Origin: JAICJR01 sp963848495
Lineage (GTDB): Bacteria; Actinomycetota; Thermoleophilia; Solirubrobacterales; Thermoleophilaceae
Assembly (NCBI GenBank): GCA_963848495.1
Contig: CAWKDV010000004.1
Span: forward strand, 372,001 to 436,000
Direction of reading: 5' to 3'
Length of the DNA: 64,000 nucleotides
The notes under the pieces are model-generated. The model did no database searches. It was given only the letters and a program-made list of their open reading frames with translations, and was not told where the DNA came from. Below are positions 1 to 8,976 of this stretch, in pieces. Position 1 is the stretch's first letter; each line of letters starts with the position of its first letter. The translations under genes and the position numbers were made by a program.

Positions 1-13
1 GAGAGCCGGGAGA

Positions 14-676
14 GTGTCGGATGTCGCCGGCTTCACCCGCTGGCACGACGACGTGCGCGAGTGGGAGCACGTCACGGCCCAGCTCCTCGAGTCGCTCTTC
101 ACCACGCGACAGGCAGCGGCGGCGCTCGAGTCCGAGCGCGTCAAGCGGGTCTCGCTGATGAGCGAGACGGACGCCGAGCGCTTCGACCGCCGGCAGGAGG
201 ACCTCAGGCGCGAGCTGGCGTTCGTCACCGCCCTGCGAGACCGTCTGTACACGATCGAGGAGGCCCCGCCGAACTTCCGCCGGGACGTGGGACCAGGTCA
301 GCCCAGGGTCCTGCTCGTTCACGGCAGAGACGAGGCCCGGCAGACGGTCGTCGCCGGCCTGCTCGAGCAGACGCGGTCGGGCAACAATGAGATCGTCGTC
401 CTCGACGATCTGGCCGCCGTGCTCGATGTCGCCTCGACGGCCGACTACGGCGTGGTCCTCGCCACGACGGACTCGGATCTGATCTTCGCCACGGGTTACC
501 TGGTGGGCAAGCTCGGCGCCGACAGGGTCACCGTGCTCCACCAGCGCGGAGCCGAGCTCCCGAGGCATCCGGGAGTGAGCTCTGCCGAGCTAGACGCAGC
601 CGGCACCTGGCGCGTGGGTTTGCTGCAGGGGCTGAAACGAGCGGGACTCCCGTTCGATCTCAAGCGACTGGCTTGA
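14..676 (+). CDS. TIR-like domain protein (CAP12/Pycsar-type fold) with altered active site
   Basis: A 220-residue protein starting at GTG with GGGAG-like bases just upstream. Residues 1-90 are charged and probably helical or coiled-coil. Residues 98-220 resemble the TIR-like nucleotide-binding domain (PF10137, found in CBASS and Pycsar effectors): the entry strand VLLVHGRD (99-106), the block DLIFATGYLVGKLG (155-168), then the ELP.H.G and GTW elements. Family members usually read N-V-I-F-E-L-G-Y in that block, where Glu is the NADase residue. Here it is Ala159, so NAD cleavage is doubtful. It could be a binding or regulatory TIR, or a decayed effector. The upstream partner, if any, lies outside the window. 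Confidence 0.72.
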   Translation: MSDVAGFTRWHDDVREWEHVTAQLLESLFTTRQAAAALESERVKRVSLMSETDAERFDRRQEDLRRELAFVTALRDRLYTIEEAPPNFRRDVGPGQPRVLLVHGRDEARQTVVAGLLEQTRSGNNEIVVLDDLAAVLDVASTADYGVVLATTDSDLIFATGYLVGKLGADRVTVLHQRGAELPRHPGVSSAELDAAGTWRVGLLQGLKRAGLPFDLKRLA

Positions 677-697
677 CACCGTCGCCACCGCCGCGAC

Positions 698-2215
698 CTA
701 GCCGGCGCCGCCGTGGTCGAATCGCAACGGGAACGTCTGCGGGGCCTGGCCCGGCACCTGCATCACGACCTGGGCCGTCGCGCCGGGGCCCTTCGGGACG
801 GCTGAGCAGTAGCTCGGCTTGCTGTCGTCGAGCTGGGTTCCGTTGATCGACAGGAGCAGCACCGGGGTTCCCTTGAACGGTCCCAGGAGCTGGTTGAGGG
901 CCGGCTCGGCCGGGCTGCCGGGAATCGCACCCTCGACCAAGATCCCGGGCGCGTCGTGCTCGGAGGCGACCCCGTAGTCGAGGATGAGTCCGGCCGATCC
1001 GATCGAGTGGCGCCGCTCGAGCTGCGGGACCACGCTCTTGATCCTGTCGACGCCGATCGCGTAGAACTCGTTGGCCACCGGCTGGTCGCTCCGCCCGTTG
1101 AAGACCGCGGTGTTCATCCCCACGAGCCGCTTGTGCGTGTCGACGAGGGGCCCGCCGGAGTTGCCGGGGTTGATCGTGGCGGTGGTCTGGATGACGTTCG
1201 GGAGGTCGGCCACCTCACCGCCCGCCTTGAAGGTCGTCCGCGGATCCGACACGGTGCCCGAGGTCACGATCAGCCGGTTGGCCTGCGACGCGTTCGCCGG
1301 GAAGCCGAGCGCCACCACGTCGTCGCCCCCGCTAAGCGACGCCTGGTCTGCGAGCGTGAACTGCTTGAGGCCGTTCGTGTCGGCGAGCTTCAGCAGCGCG
1401 ATGTCCTCACACGGCGCCGCGCCGACGATCGTCGCCGCCCGCTCCTGCTTCGCCGCGGCGCCGTTCTCGACCCCGACCGCGACCTTCAGCGACTCCGCCG
1501 CCTCGGCCACGTGGTCGTTGGTCACGACGAGCCCGCGCGACGCGTCGAGGATCCAGCCGCTGCCGCTCTCGACCGTCTTGCCGCCGCTCTGCCCATCGAC
1601 GAACACGGTGGCGGGCTGCACGCCGCGGGCGATCTCGGCCACTGTCGGCGTCGAGGAGGGTGAGAAGGCTCCGAGCGCAGCGGCCACGCCCACGCCGACC
1701 GCCACGACCACTGCCACAACCGCGATCGTCACCGCCCGCCGGGTGGTGCGCGTGAGCTGGCGCATGACCGTCGACTGGGACCGGCGGACGCCCGAGGCCA
1801 TCCTGCGCACGGCCGACTCGCGCTGGGGAGGCTCCGGCGCCGGGGCCACGACGGGCGGCGCCGGTGGGGCGACGGGCGCCGGCGGTGGCGGTGGCGGCGC
1901 CGGGACGGGCTCCGGGCGGGCAGCCTCGACCTCCATCGGCACGACGACCGTGCGTCCCATGCCGATCAGCTCTCCCCCATGCAGCTCGACGGGAGCCGCG
2001 ATCCTCTCCCCGTTCACCAAGGTGCCGTTGGTCGAACCGAGGTCCTGCAGCTCGACCGAGCCGTCCGCGCGCCGCACGATGGCCGCGTGGCGGTTCGAGA
2101 CCTGGCTGTCGTCGAGCGCCAGGTCGTTGTCGTTATGCCGGCCGATCGAGAAGCGCTCGCTCGAGATCTCGACGTTGCGAGCTTCCCTGCCGGGCTCTTG
2201 CACTCTGAGCCACAT
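698..2215 (-). CDS. Membrane-anchored FHA domain / trypsin-like serine protease
   Basis: A 505-residue protein. The N-terminal FHA domain (about 1-90) has Gly25-Arg26, S-N-R-H at 40-43 and STNGT at 61-65, the phosphothreonine-binding signature. A Pro/Ala-rich linker (100-130) and a basic stretch lead to one membrane helix (about 161-184). The outer part is an HtrA/S1C-type chymotrypsin fold with His235 (TNDHV), Asp271 (CEDIALLK) and Ser353 (NPGNSGGPL). The topology implies a cytoplasmic phosphopeptide sensor joined to an extracytoplasmic protease. The C-terminal 100 residues may be a degenerate PDZ-like domain. It converges with the TIR-like gene. Confidence 0.85.
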   Translation of the reverse strand: MWLRVQEPGREARNVEISSERFSIGRHNDNDLALDDSQVSNRHAAIVRRADGSVELQDLGSTNGTLVNGERIAAPVELHGGELIGMGRTVVVPMEVEAARPEPVPAPPPPPPAPVAPPAPPVVAPAPEPPQRESAVRRMASGVRRSQSTVMRQLTRTTRRAVTIAVVAVVVAVGVGVAAALGAFSPSSTPTVAEIARGVQPATVFVDGQSGGKTVESGSGWILDASRGLVVTNDHVAEAAESLKVAVGVENGAAAKQERAATIVGAAPCEDIALLKLADTNGLKQFTLADQASLSGGDDVVALGFPANASQANRLIVTSGTVSDPRTTFKAGGEVADLPNVIQTTATINPGNSGGPLVDTHKRLVGMNTAVFNGRSDQPVANEFYAIGVDRIKSVVPQLERRHSIGSAGLILDYGVASEHDAPGILVEGAIPGSPAEPALNQLLGPFKGTPVLLLSINGTQLDDSKPSYCSAVPKGPGATAQVVMQVPGQAPQTFPLRFDHGGAG

Positions 2216-2273
2216 CGCGAGTCCGGCGCAATCCTAAGTTCGGCGCTTCCCGCAAAGCAAGAAGCGCGCCCCG

Positions 2274-2606
2274 TTACTTGGCAGGCAGCGAGCGAGCGTA
2301 GGCGACCCCGCGGGCCACCCAGGGCTGGAGATCGCGCTTGGTGCGGACGCCCTCGGGGGCGACCCGCAGCCAGCCCTGCATCGCCCGCCCGCGCATCACG
2401 AACGGCTCCGCGTGCGGTTTGTCGACCAGCGCGTCGGTCTCAGCGGGATCGACGCGCAGCAGCAGGCCGCCCTGGCCGCTGGCGCTCACCGCCATGTTGC
2501 CGCCGATCAGGAACGCCAGGCCGCCGAACATGCGCTTCTCCGCCAGTCCGGGCTCGGAGGCCACGAGCTCGCGTATCCGCTGGGCCAGGTCCTCGTCGTA
2601 CGCCAC
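2274..2606 (-). CDS. TfoX N-terminal domain protein
   Basis: A 110-residue protein matching the stand-alone TfoX_N family. It shows the opening helix (MAYDEDLAQRIRELV), the KRMFGGLAFLIGGNM core, the LLLRVDP strand and a C-terminal WV.RG..YARSLP helix. Its length is typical of actinobacterial single-domain members. The biochemical function is unknown. These are not established competence regulators, although the name comes from TfoX. It lies 58 bp downstream of, and on the same strand as, the FHA-protease gene, with a cupin gene upstream. Confidence 0.8.
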   Translation of the reverse strand: MAYDEDLAQRIRELVASEPGLAEKRMFGGLAFLIGGNMAVSASGQGGLLLRVDPAETDALVDKPHAEPFVMRGRAMQGWLRVAPEGVRTKRDLQPWVARGVAYARSLPAK

Positions 2607-2621
2607 GGGCCCATTATGGGC

Positions 2622-2951
2622 CTACAGGTCGGTCTGAATCACCTCAGGGCTGGGATGAACAGCCATCACGCGCAGCGTGTCGTCGCCGACGCACTTGAAG
2701 CCGTGCACCGTCTCGGCCGGGACGATCACGATGTTGCCCTCGCCCACCACGAGCTGCTCGTCGCCCGCTGTGAAGCGCGCAGTGCCGGCGTGCACCACGA
2801 ACACCTCCGGGTATGGGTGAAAGTGGAGGTCGGGGCCCTGGTCGCGCTGGTGCTGGGTGATGAAGATCGAGACGGGCGCGTCGTCGCGGCCCTGAAACAG
2901 CGCGGCCCGGGGGCTGCGCCGCAGCTCCTCTACCGGAATCACCCTCGCCAT
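2622..2951 (-). CDS. Small single-domain cupin protein
   Basis: A 109-residue all-beta protein. The cupin core includes FHPYPEVFVVHAGTARFTAGDE (about 61-82) followed by V..G.IV.VPAETVHGFKC. The conserved metal-ligand pattern is H-x-H-P near residues 60-62, then the Glu, then His in TVHGF. Such proteins bind a metal and a small ligand or act as small dioxygenases or isomerases; nothing here fixes the substrate. It is co-directional with the TfoX-like gene, 15 bp away. Confidence 0.75.
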   Translation of the reverse strand: MARVIPVEELRRSPRAALFQGRDDAPVSIFITQHQRDQGPDLHFHPYPEVFVVHAGTARFTAGDEQLVVGEGNIVIVPAETVHGFKCVGDDTLRVMAVHPSPEVIQTDL

Positions 2952-2970
2952 CGTCCGGCCAGGTTACGCG

Positions 2971-3165
2971 TCAGCGGGGCTCTGGGCCCTCGTCGTCCTC
3001 CTCGCGCCGGAAGCGTCGGCGCCGCCGGCGGCGCTGCCCCAGCATCTCCGTGACGCGACTCATCAGGCGGCGATCGTGCTCTTCGTTCGACGGAGTCCGC
3101 GGCGGCTCGCCCGGAGGGCTGTCGCCAGAAGGCCTCGGCGACCGCGGCTCTTCGCGCTCGGCCAT
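2971..3165 (-). CDS. Small charged hypothetical protein
   Basis: A 64-residue frame starting at ATG, with a Pro/Glu/Arg-rich N-terminus, a short central helix (DRRLMSRVTEMLGQ) and an arginine run of about ten basic residues followed by an acidic tail. No family is recognised. The composition is low complexity and no strong ribosome site precedes it. It sits upstream of, and on the same strand as, the cupin gene, so it may be the first gene of that group or not a gene at all. Confidence 0.35.
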   Translation of the reverse strand: MAEREEPRSPRPSGDSPPGEPPRTPSNEEHDRRLMSRVTEMLGQRRRRRRRFRREEDDEGPEPR

Positions 3166-3191
3166 ACCTGAGTCATGCCCGCCAGAGACCC

Positions 3192-5501
3192 ATGCAAACC
3201 GCGCCGGGTCAGCGCCGCGACCGCTTCTGGCGCACTATGTGCGGCGTGTCACTGGTGAATTGGCTCGGAAAACACGATCCGGGCTACGCCGCCACCCGGC
3301 GTGCCACCCGCACTGCGCTCGTGATGCCGGCCCTGTTCGCCATCGGCGACAAGGTGATCGCCAACCCCGCCCTGGCGACGTTCGCCGCCTTCGGCACGTT
3401 CGCACAGCTCACGCTGGTCGACTTCCAGGGAACGATCCGGGAGCGCGTGGAGTCGCAGCTCACGCTGGCGGCGGCGGGCGCCGCCGCCGTCTGCCTCGGA
3501 ACGCTGGTGTCGCGCTCCACCGCGCTGGCCGCGATCGCGATGGCGGTGGTGGGCTTCGCGGTGCTGTTCTCGGGCGCCATCAGCTCCGTGCTGGCCGCGG
3601 CCACCACCTCGCTGCTGCTCGCGTTCATCCTGCCGGTGGCGATCCCCGCGCCGGTAAGCCAGATCCCGGATCGGCTCATGGGCTGGGGGCTCGCGGCCGC
3701 CGCCAGCCTGGTGGCGATCGTCGTGCTGTGGCCCGCGCCGGCGCGCAATCCGCTGCGCACCGCCGCCATCGCGGCCTCCCGCGCCCTCGCCGCGCGGCTC
3801 CGAACGAGCGCCGCCTACGTCCTCGGCACGGGCTCGGAGGCCGACCACGAGGGCGCCGTGGAGAGCTCGGACGCCGCGCTTGCGCAGCTCGAGCGCGTCT
3901 TCCTCGCCACGCCCTACCGGCCGACGGGCCTGAGCACCGGGGCACGCACCGTCGTGCGCCTCGTGGACGAGCTGCGCTGGCTGAACGAGATCGTCGCGCG
4001 TTCGGCGCCGCGCAGGCACCCGCCGGGGATCGACACCCACGTGTGCGGGGTGAAGTCCGCCGTGGCGACGCTGCTCGAGCGCGCTGCCGACCAGCTCGAC
4101 GAGCCGGCCCGAAGCAGCGGCCCCCTGGCGGAGGCGCAGGCGGACCTGCGCGCGCGGCTCGACGAGCTGGAACAAAGTGCGACGCTGCGGCTGCCCGGCC
4201 CTGACGGCGACGGGAGCGAGGGCGATGCGGGCGGGATCGTGACCGCGCTCGACCCGAGCTTCCGCGCGCAGGAGCTCAGCTTCATCGCGGCGCAGGTGGG
4301 GAGGAACGTGGAGTTCGCCGCCGCGGCCGACCGGCGCAGCTTCCTCGACCGTGTGCTGGGCCGCCAGCCCGAAGGGCTCCCGAGCACGCTCTCGGCCGCG
4401 CAGGAGCGGGCGGGCTCCTATCTCGAGCGGCACTCCGTCTGGCTGCAGAACAGCGTGCGCGGCGCGGCCGGCCTGGGCCTGGCCGTTCTTGTGGCGAAGC
4501 TCGCCGGCGTGCAGCACGCGTTCTGGGTCGTGCTGGCTGCGCTGTCGGTGTTGCGCAGCAACGCGCTGAACACCGGAGGCAGCGTGTTACGCGGGCTGAT
4601 CGGCACCACGGTGGGGTTCGTCATCGGCGGCGTGCTCGTGCAGGTCGTCGGCACCGACACGACGCTGCTCTGGTTCCTGCTGCCGCCCGCCGTTCTGCTC
4701 GCCGGCCTCGCGCCGGCTGCGATCTCCTTCGAGGCGGGCCAGGCCGCCTTCACGCTGGTGGTCCTGATCCTGTTCAACATCCTCCAGCCCCAGGGCTGGG
4801 AGGTCGGCCTGGTGCGGATCGAGGACGTGGCGCTCGGCGGCGCCGTGAGCCTGGCGGTGGGGGTTCTGTTCTGGCCGCACGGCGCACGAGCCGAGCTCCG
4901 CCGGGCCTTGGCGAGCGCATACACGGACAGCGCGAGCTACCTGGCGCGCGCGGTGCAGTTCGGGGTGGGACGCTGCGACGGCACCCCGTCGCCCTCGCCT
5001 CCCCCAACCATGGAGGCCGCGAACGCCGCGGCCGCCGCACGCCGGCTGGACGACGCCTTCCGCGGCTTCCTCGCCGAACGCGGCTCGAAGCCGATCCCGC
5101 TCGCCGAGGTCACGAGCCTGGTCAGCGGCGTGGTGGGCCTGCGGCTGACGGGCGACGCGGTGCTCGAACTCTGGCAGCGGCAGAGCACGAGCGACGGCGA
5201 CCGCAGCGCGGCGCGGCGGGAGCTGCTCGCGGGTGCCGAGCGGATGACCGGCTGGTACGACGGCTTCGCGGCGAGCCTCGCGGAAGGAGACGCCGTGCCG
5301 GATCCGCTCGAGCCCGACGGGCCGGCCGACTCGCGGCTCGTGGAGGCGGTGAGCCACGACCTGCGCAGCCGTGACGGCGACGCGACCGCCACCGGCGTGC
5401 GCGTGATCTGGACCGGCGACCACCTCGACACCGCACGGCGCCTGCAGGGCCTGCTCGTCGAGCCCGCCCGCGAGGCCGTGGCCCACCGCGGGGTGCTCTA
5501 G
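3192..5501 (+). CDS. FUSC family membrane transporter
   Basis: A protein of up to 769 residues with two hydrophobic blocks, about residues 30-180 and 425-560. Each contains several predicted membrane helices and is followed by a large soluble helical region. This is the duplicated layout of FUSC/AaeB-type aromatic-acid or small-molecule exporters. The second block has HAFWVVLAALSVLRSNAL, close to the family consensus. The start is uncertain: ATG at 3192 is used, but ATG at 3237 or GTG at 3246 would also keep the first membrane helix. The stop codon shares the palindrome CTAG (5498-5501) with the opposing nhaA-like gene. Confidence 0.82.
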   Translation: MQTAPGQRRDRFWRTMCGVSLVNWLGKHDPGYAATRRATRTALVMPALFAIGDKVIANPALATFAAFGTFAQLTLVDFQGTIRERVESQLTLAAAGAAAVCLGTLVSRSTALAAIAMAVVGFAVLFSGAISSVLAAATTSLLLAFILPVAIPAPVSQIPDRLMGWGLAAAASLVAIVVLWPAPARNPLRTAAIAASRALAARLRTSAAYVLGTGSEADHEGAVESSDAALAQLERVFLATPYRPTGLSTGARTVVRLVDELRWLNEIVARSAPRRHPPGIDTHVCGVKSAVATLLERAADQLDEPARSSGPLAEAQADLRARLDELEQSATLRLPGPDGDGSEGDAGGIVTALDPSFRAQELSFIAAQVGRNVEFAAAADRRSFLDRVLGRQPEGLPSTLSAAQERAGSYLERHSVWLQNSVRGAAGLGLAVLVAKLAGVQHAFWVVLAALSVLRSNALNTGGSVLRGLIGTTVGFVIGGVLVQVVGTDTTLLWFLLPPAVLLAGLAPAAISFEAGQAAFTLVVLILFNILQPQGWEVGLVRIEDVALGGAVSLAVGVLFWPHGARAELRRALASAYTDSASYLARAVQFGVGRCDGTPSPSPPPTMEAANAAAAARRLDDAFRGFLAERGSKPIPLAEVTSLVSGVVGLRLTGDAVLELWQRQSTSDGDRSAARRELLAGAERMTGWYDGFAASLAEGDAVPDPLEPDGPADSRLVEAVSHDLRSRDGDATATGVRVIWTGDHLDTARRLQGLLVEPAREAVAHRGVL

Positions 5502-7417
5502 ACCGTCGCCTGCTGTGCCGCCGCGGTGGCTCGCGCCCGCGCCCGCGCCGCGCGGACGGCGGCGGTGAGCGTGCCCACGTCGTACGCGCCCTGGTGGCGC
5601 TGGCCGTTGATGAAGAAGCTCGGCGTCCCGGCCACGCCGCTGGCGTCGGCGCTGTCCACGTCGTCGGTGACGCGCCCCGCGTGGTCGTGCTCCATGAGCT
5701 CCTCGTGGAAGCGGTCGACGTCGAGCCCGAGCTCCTCGGCGTAGCGCATGACATCCCGGCCGGCCAGCTCGTCCTGATGCTCGAGCAGCTTGTCGTGCAT
5801 GTCCCAGAACCTCCCCTGGCTGCCCGCCGCCTCGGCCGCCTCGGCCGCGAGCTGGGCGTTGGGGTGCACGTCGTTCAGCGGCAGGTGCCGCCAGACATAG
5901 CGGACCTCGTCGCCGAACGACGACAGGAGCTCCCGGACCACCAGCTCCGCCTGCCCGCAGTAGGGGCACTGGTAGTCGCCGTACTCCACCAGCGTGACCG
6001 GCGCGTCCTCGGCGCCGCGGATGTGGTCCCGCTCCGGGTCGACGTCCTCGGCGAGATCCAGCAGGTCCTCCGTGGTGGCGGCGATCTGGCGCGCCCTCAT
6101 CGACTTCGGCAGCCGGGAGATCAGCCGGAACGTGGCCCAGCCCAGGAGCGACGCCGTGACGGCGGTCAGGAGCACGCCCACCTTCGCCTCCTCGAGCTCG
6201 CGCCCGTGGAAGGCGAGGCTCGCGATCAGCAGCGAGACGGTGAAGCCAATCCCGGCGACCACCCCGCCCCCGGCTATCACGGGCCAGCTGAGCGCCCGCC
6301 GCAGGCCGAGCGGCAGCCGCACGCCCACGAGCACGCCCAGCAGGATCCCGGCGGGCTTGCCCACCACGTAGCCGATCAGGATCCCGAGCGTGATCGGCGA
6401 GGTCACCGCGTCGCTGATCAGTCCCCCGCTCACGTGGATGCCGGCGTTGGCGAGCGCGAACAGCGGCACGATCACGTAGCTCGTCCAGGGGTGCAGGCGG
6501 TACTGGATTCGCTCGTTGGGCGAGATCGCCAGCGCCACGCCGCGCTGCGCCGTGCGCGCCGTCTCGGGAGTCGGCTGCTCGCGGAACGATCGCGTGAGCT
6601 CCACCACCCGCTCGAGCTTCTCGCGCGGCGCCGGATATGCGCTCGTCACGAGGCCGACGGCGAGTCCGGCGATCACCGGATCGACGCCCGACTCGTACAG
6701 CGCCACCCAAAAGGCGGCGCCCACGAGGGCGGCGATCTGGAGGCGCACGCCGTATGGGACGAAGCGGATCAGGAGCAGCGCCGCGAGCAGGCCGAACGCG
6801 ACGGCCAGCGCCACACCGTCGATGTGCTCCGAGTAGGCGGTGGCGATCACGATCAGTGCGAACAGGTCGTCGAAGACCGAGATCGTCAGCGCGCGCACCC
6901 GCAGGCGCGTGCCGCCGCGGGCGACGAGCGCGAGCACGCCGAGCATGAAGGCGGTGTCGGTGGACATCGCGGCGCCCCACCCGTGCGCGCTGGGGCGGCC
7001 CGCGTTGAAGGCCAGGAAGATGCAGATCGGCGTGACCATGCCGAACAGCGCCGCGAAGAAGGGCAGCGCCACCCGGCGCGCCTCGCGGAGCTGGCCGACG
7101 TCGATCTCCCGCTTGGCCTCGAGCCCGATGACCAGGAAGAAGAACGTCATCAGCCCGCTGTTGACCCAGTGCCGCAGGTCCTGTGAGATGCCCGCGCTGC
7201 CGAGCTGGATCGAGAGCTTGGTGGTCCAGACCGACTCGTAGGAGTGCGGCCAGGGCGAGTTGGCCCACACGAGCGCGGCCACCGTGGCCGCCAGCAGCAC
7301 CAGCGCGCCGCCGGTCTCCGTGCTCAGGAAGTCCCGCAGCGGAGCGGTGACGTTGCGCGCCCAGGCGGTGCGCTCGCTGAAGCGGCCGCGGCCGTCGGCC
7401 GCCGCGGTGCTAGCCAT
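5498..7417 (-). CDS. nhaA: Na+/H+ antiporter NhaA fused to a DsbA-like thioredoxin domain
   Basis: A 639-residue fusion. Residues 25-435 are an NhaA antiporter with about 11-12 membrane helices. They include STDTAF around Asp154 and the ion-binding pair Asp183-Asp184 in VFDDLFALI, matching the paired aspartates of NhaA. Residues about 460-635 form a thioredoxin/DsbA-like domain with CPYC at 484-487 and the cis-proline element GTPSFF. Such fusions are known in actinobacteria. The partner could give redox control of the antiporter or an oxidase role at the membrane. Its start overlaps the end of the upstream decarboxylase gene by 8 bp, suggesting translational coupling. Confidence 0.92.
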   Translation of the reverse strand: MASTAAADGRGRFSERTAWARNVTAPLRDFLSTETGGALVLLAATVAALVWANSPWPHSYESVWTTKLSIQLGSAGISQDLRHWVNSGLMTFFFLVIGLEAKREIDVGQLREARRVALPFFAALFGMVTPICIFLAFNAGRPSAHGWGAAMSTDTAFMLGVLALVARGGTRLRVRALTISVFDDLFALIVIATAYSEHIDGVALAVAFGLLAALLLIRFVPYGVRLQIAALVGAAFWVALYESGVDPVIAGLAVGLVTSAYPAPREKLERVVELTRSFREQPTPETARTAQRGVALAISPNERIQYRLHPWTSYVIVPLFALANAGIHVSGGLISDAVTSPITLGILIGYVVGKPAGILLGVLVGVRLPLGLRRALSWPVIAGGGVVAGIGFTVSLLIASLAFHGRELEEAKVGVLLTAVTASLLGWATFRLISRLPKSMRARQIAATTEDLLDLAEDVDPERDHIRGAEDAPVTLVEYGDYQCPYCGQAELVVRELLSSFGDEVRYVWRHLPLNDVHPNAQLAAEAAEAAGSQGRFWDMHDKLLEHQDELAGRDVMRYAEELGLDVDRFHEELMEHDHAGRVTDDVDSADASGVAGTPSFFINGQRHQGAYDVGTLTAAVRAARARARATAAAQQATV

Positions 7418-8861
7418 CGGCGGCCAGCTCGCGTGCCGCGGCCACGACCTCCTCGACGAGGAGCGCCAGGTGCTCGGTGGCGGTCTGCGGGTGAAGGATG
7501 CAGGCGCGCAGCGTCTCGCGGCCCTCGAAGAGGGTGCCGGTGACGAACGCCCGCCCGCGCGCCTGCACCGCCTCCGCCAGCGCGTGGTTCACCTGCTCCA
7601 GGCGCTCGGGCGGGCAACCCGCCGGGCGGGCGCGGAAGGGCACGATCGAGGTCTCGGGAGCGGCGGCCAGCTCGAGCTCCGGCTGCGCCTCGACCATCTC
7701 CGCGAGCTCGCGCGCGAGCCCGTTCGCGCGCGCCACCTGAGCCTCGATCCCAGCCCGCCCGCGTGCGGCGATCGTGGCCCACGTCTTGAGCGCGCGGAAC
7801 GGCCGCGTCTGCTCGAAGCCGTACTCGGCGAACGTGCCCACGTCGGCACCCACGTCCTGGCGCAGGTAGGGCGGGATGATGCTGAAGGCGTCGCGGAGGT
7901 CGTCCGCGCGGCGGGCGAGCGCGCAGCCCGCGTCCACCGGCACGCCCAGCCACTTGTGCGGGTCGAGCGTGAGCGAGTCGGCGCGCTCCATGCCGCGGTA
8001 GCGCCCGGCGATGGCGGGGTCGAGCACGCCGAACGCGCCGTAGGCGCCGTCCACGTGGAACCAGAGCCGCTCGTCCGCCGCCACCGCCGCGAGCTCGTCG
8101 AGCGGGTCGATCGCGCCCGCGTTGACGGTGCCGGCCGAACCGACGATCAGAGCCGGCAGGGCGCCGTCCGCGCGGTCGGTCGCGATCGCGGCTCGCAGCG
8201 CAGCCTCGTCGAGCCGGCCGCCGCCGAGCGGCACCTCCCGCATCGCGTCGCTGCCAAGACCGAGCAGCTCGAGCGCGCGCCGCACGCAGCTGTGCGCCTC
8301 CGCAGGGACGTACGCGACCAGCCGCGGCCCGCCGGCCAGGCCCTGCCGGCGCACGTCGTGGCCGGCGGCCGCCAGCACGCGGTGGCGAGCGGCGGCCAGG
8401 CAGACGATCGTCGCCGCCGACGCGCCGCTCGTGAGCAGGCCGGCGCCCGGCTCGTGCGGGAAGCCGACCAGCTCCGCGAGCCAGCGCACCACTGTGCGCT
8501 CGAGGTGGACGTCCGCGTGATCGCCCGACACCACGCTGGGGTTCATCGCGGCCGCCGCGAACGAAGCGGTCACCCCGGCGAGCGACGGCGGCGGGTTCAC
8601 CCAGCCGAAGAAGGCGGGATGGCCGTTGCCCATCGGGTAGGGCACCACGTCGCGCAGCGCCGTCTCGGCGAGCTCCTCGAGCGCGGCGCCGTGCTCCGGA
8701 AGCGGGAGGCCGAGCAGCTCGGCCCGCAGCTCGTCCGGAAGCGGCTGCCAGACGGGACCCGCGGGCAGTGCGGCGAGCTGATCCGCAAGCCCGTCGGCGA
8801 GCAAATGCGCCGCGCGCCGGAACGCCGCCAGCTCCCCGTCCGTCCCACCAGGCTCGATCAC
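7410..8861 (-). CDS. Group II pyridoxal-phosphate-dependent decarboxylase
   Basis: A 483-residue fold-type I PLP enzyme of the aromatic-L-amino-acid / glutamate decarboxylase family. Visible landmarks are HPAFFGWVNPP near residue 75, the cofactor-contacting LTSGASAATI segment, WFHVDGAYGAF with the PLP-binding Asp, and TLDPHKWLGVP with the Schiff-base Lys. The substrate is probably an aromatic amino acid, but the motifs do not settle this. Its stop overlaps the NhaA-fusion start, so the two are likely cotranscribed. Amino-acid decarboxylation consumes protons, which makes a link to pH homeostasis with NhaA plausible but inferred. Confidence 0.88.
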   Translation of the reverse strand: MIEPGGTDGELAAFRRAAHLLADGLADQLAALPAGPVWQPLPDELRAELLGLPLPEHGAALEELAETALRDVVPYPMGNGHPAFFGWVNPPPSLAGVTASFAAAAMNPSVVSGDHADVHLERTVVRWLAELVGFPHEPGAGLLTSGASAATIVCLAAARHRVLAAAGHDVRRQGLAGGPRLVAYVPAEAHSCVRRALELLGLGSDAMREVPLGGGRLDEAALRAAIATDRADGALPALIVGSAGTVNAGAIDPLDELAAVAADERLWFHVDGAYGAFGVLDPAIAGRYRGMERADSLTLDPHKWLGVPVDAGCALARRADDLRDAFSIIPPYLRQDVGADVGTFAEYGFEQTRPFRALKTWATIAARGRAGIEAQVARANGLARELAEMVEAQPELELAAAPETSIVPFRARPAGCPPERLEQVNHALAEAVQARGRAFVTGTLFEGRETLRACILHPQTATEHLALLVEEVVAAARELAADG

Positions 8862-8880
8862 GGCCGCAAGAATAAGTTCC

Positions 8881-8957
8881 GGCTCCCGTGGAGCGGGGTA
8901 AGCCAGCCAGGGGACGCGGGGACACGCGCCCCGTACCTCGCGAGAGGGGCGGGAGCC
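8881..8957. terminator. Spaced inverted repeat between mpsC-like and decarboxylase genes
   Basis: GGCTCCCG at 8881-8888 is matched by CGGGAGCC at 8950-8957, with a GC-rich interior. It lies in the 115-bp gap between the minus-strand DUF2294 gene and the decarboxylase start. It could be part of a terminator or attenuating structure. No T-run is present. Confidence 0.25.
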
Positions 8958-8976
8958 TGGACCGTTTGTCCCCGCT

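Noticed and set aside
4587..7268. Very long open frames opposite the FUSC, NhaA, decarboxylase and MMPL genes
   Set aside because: They are Arg/Pro/Gly/His-rich mirror frames caused by high GC at third positions and show no family features.
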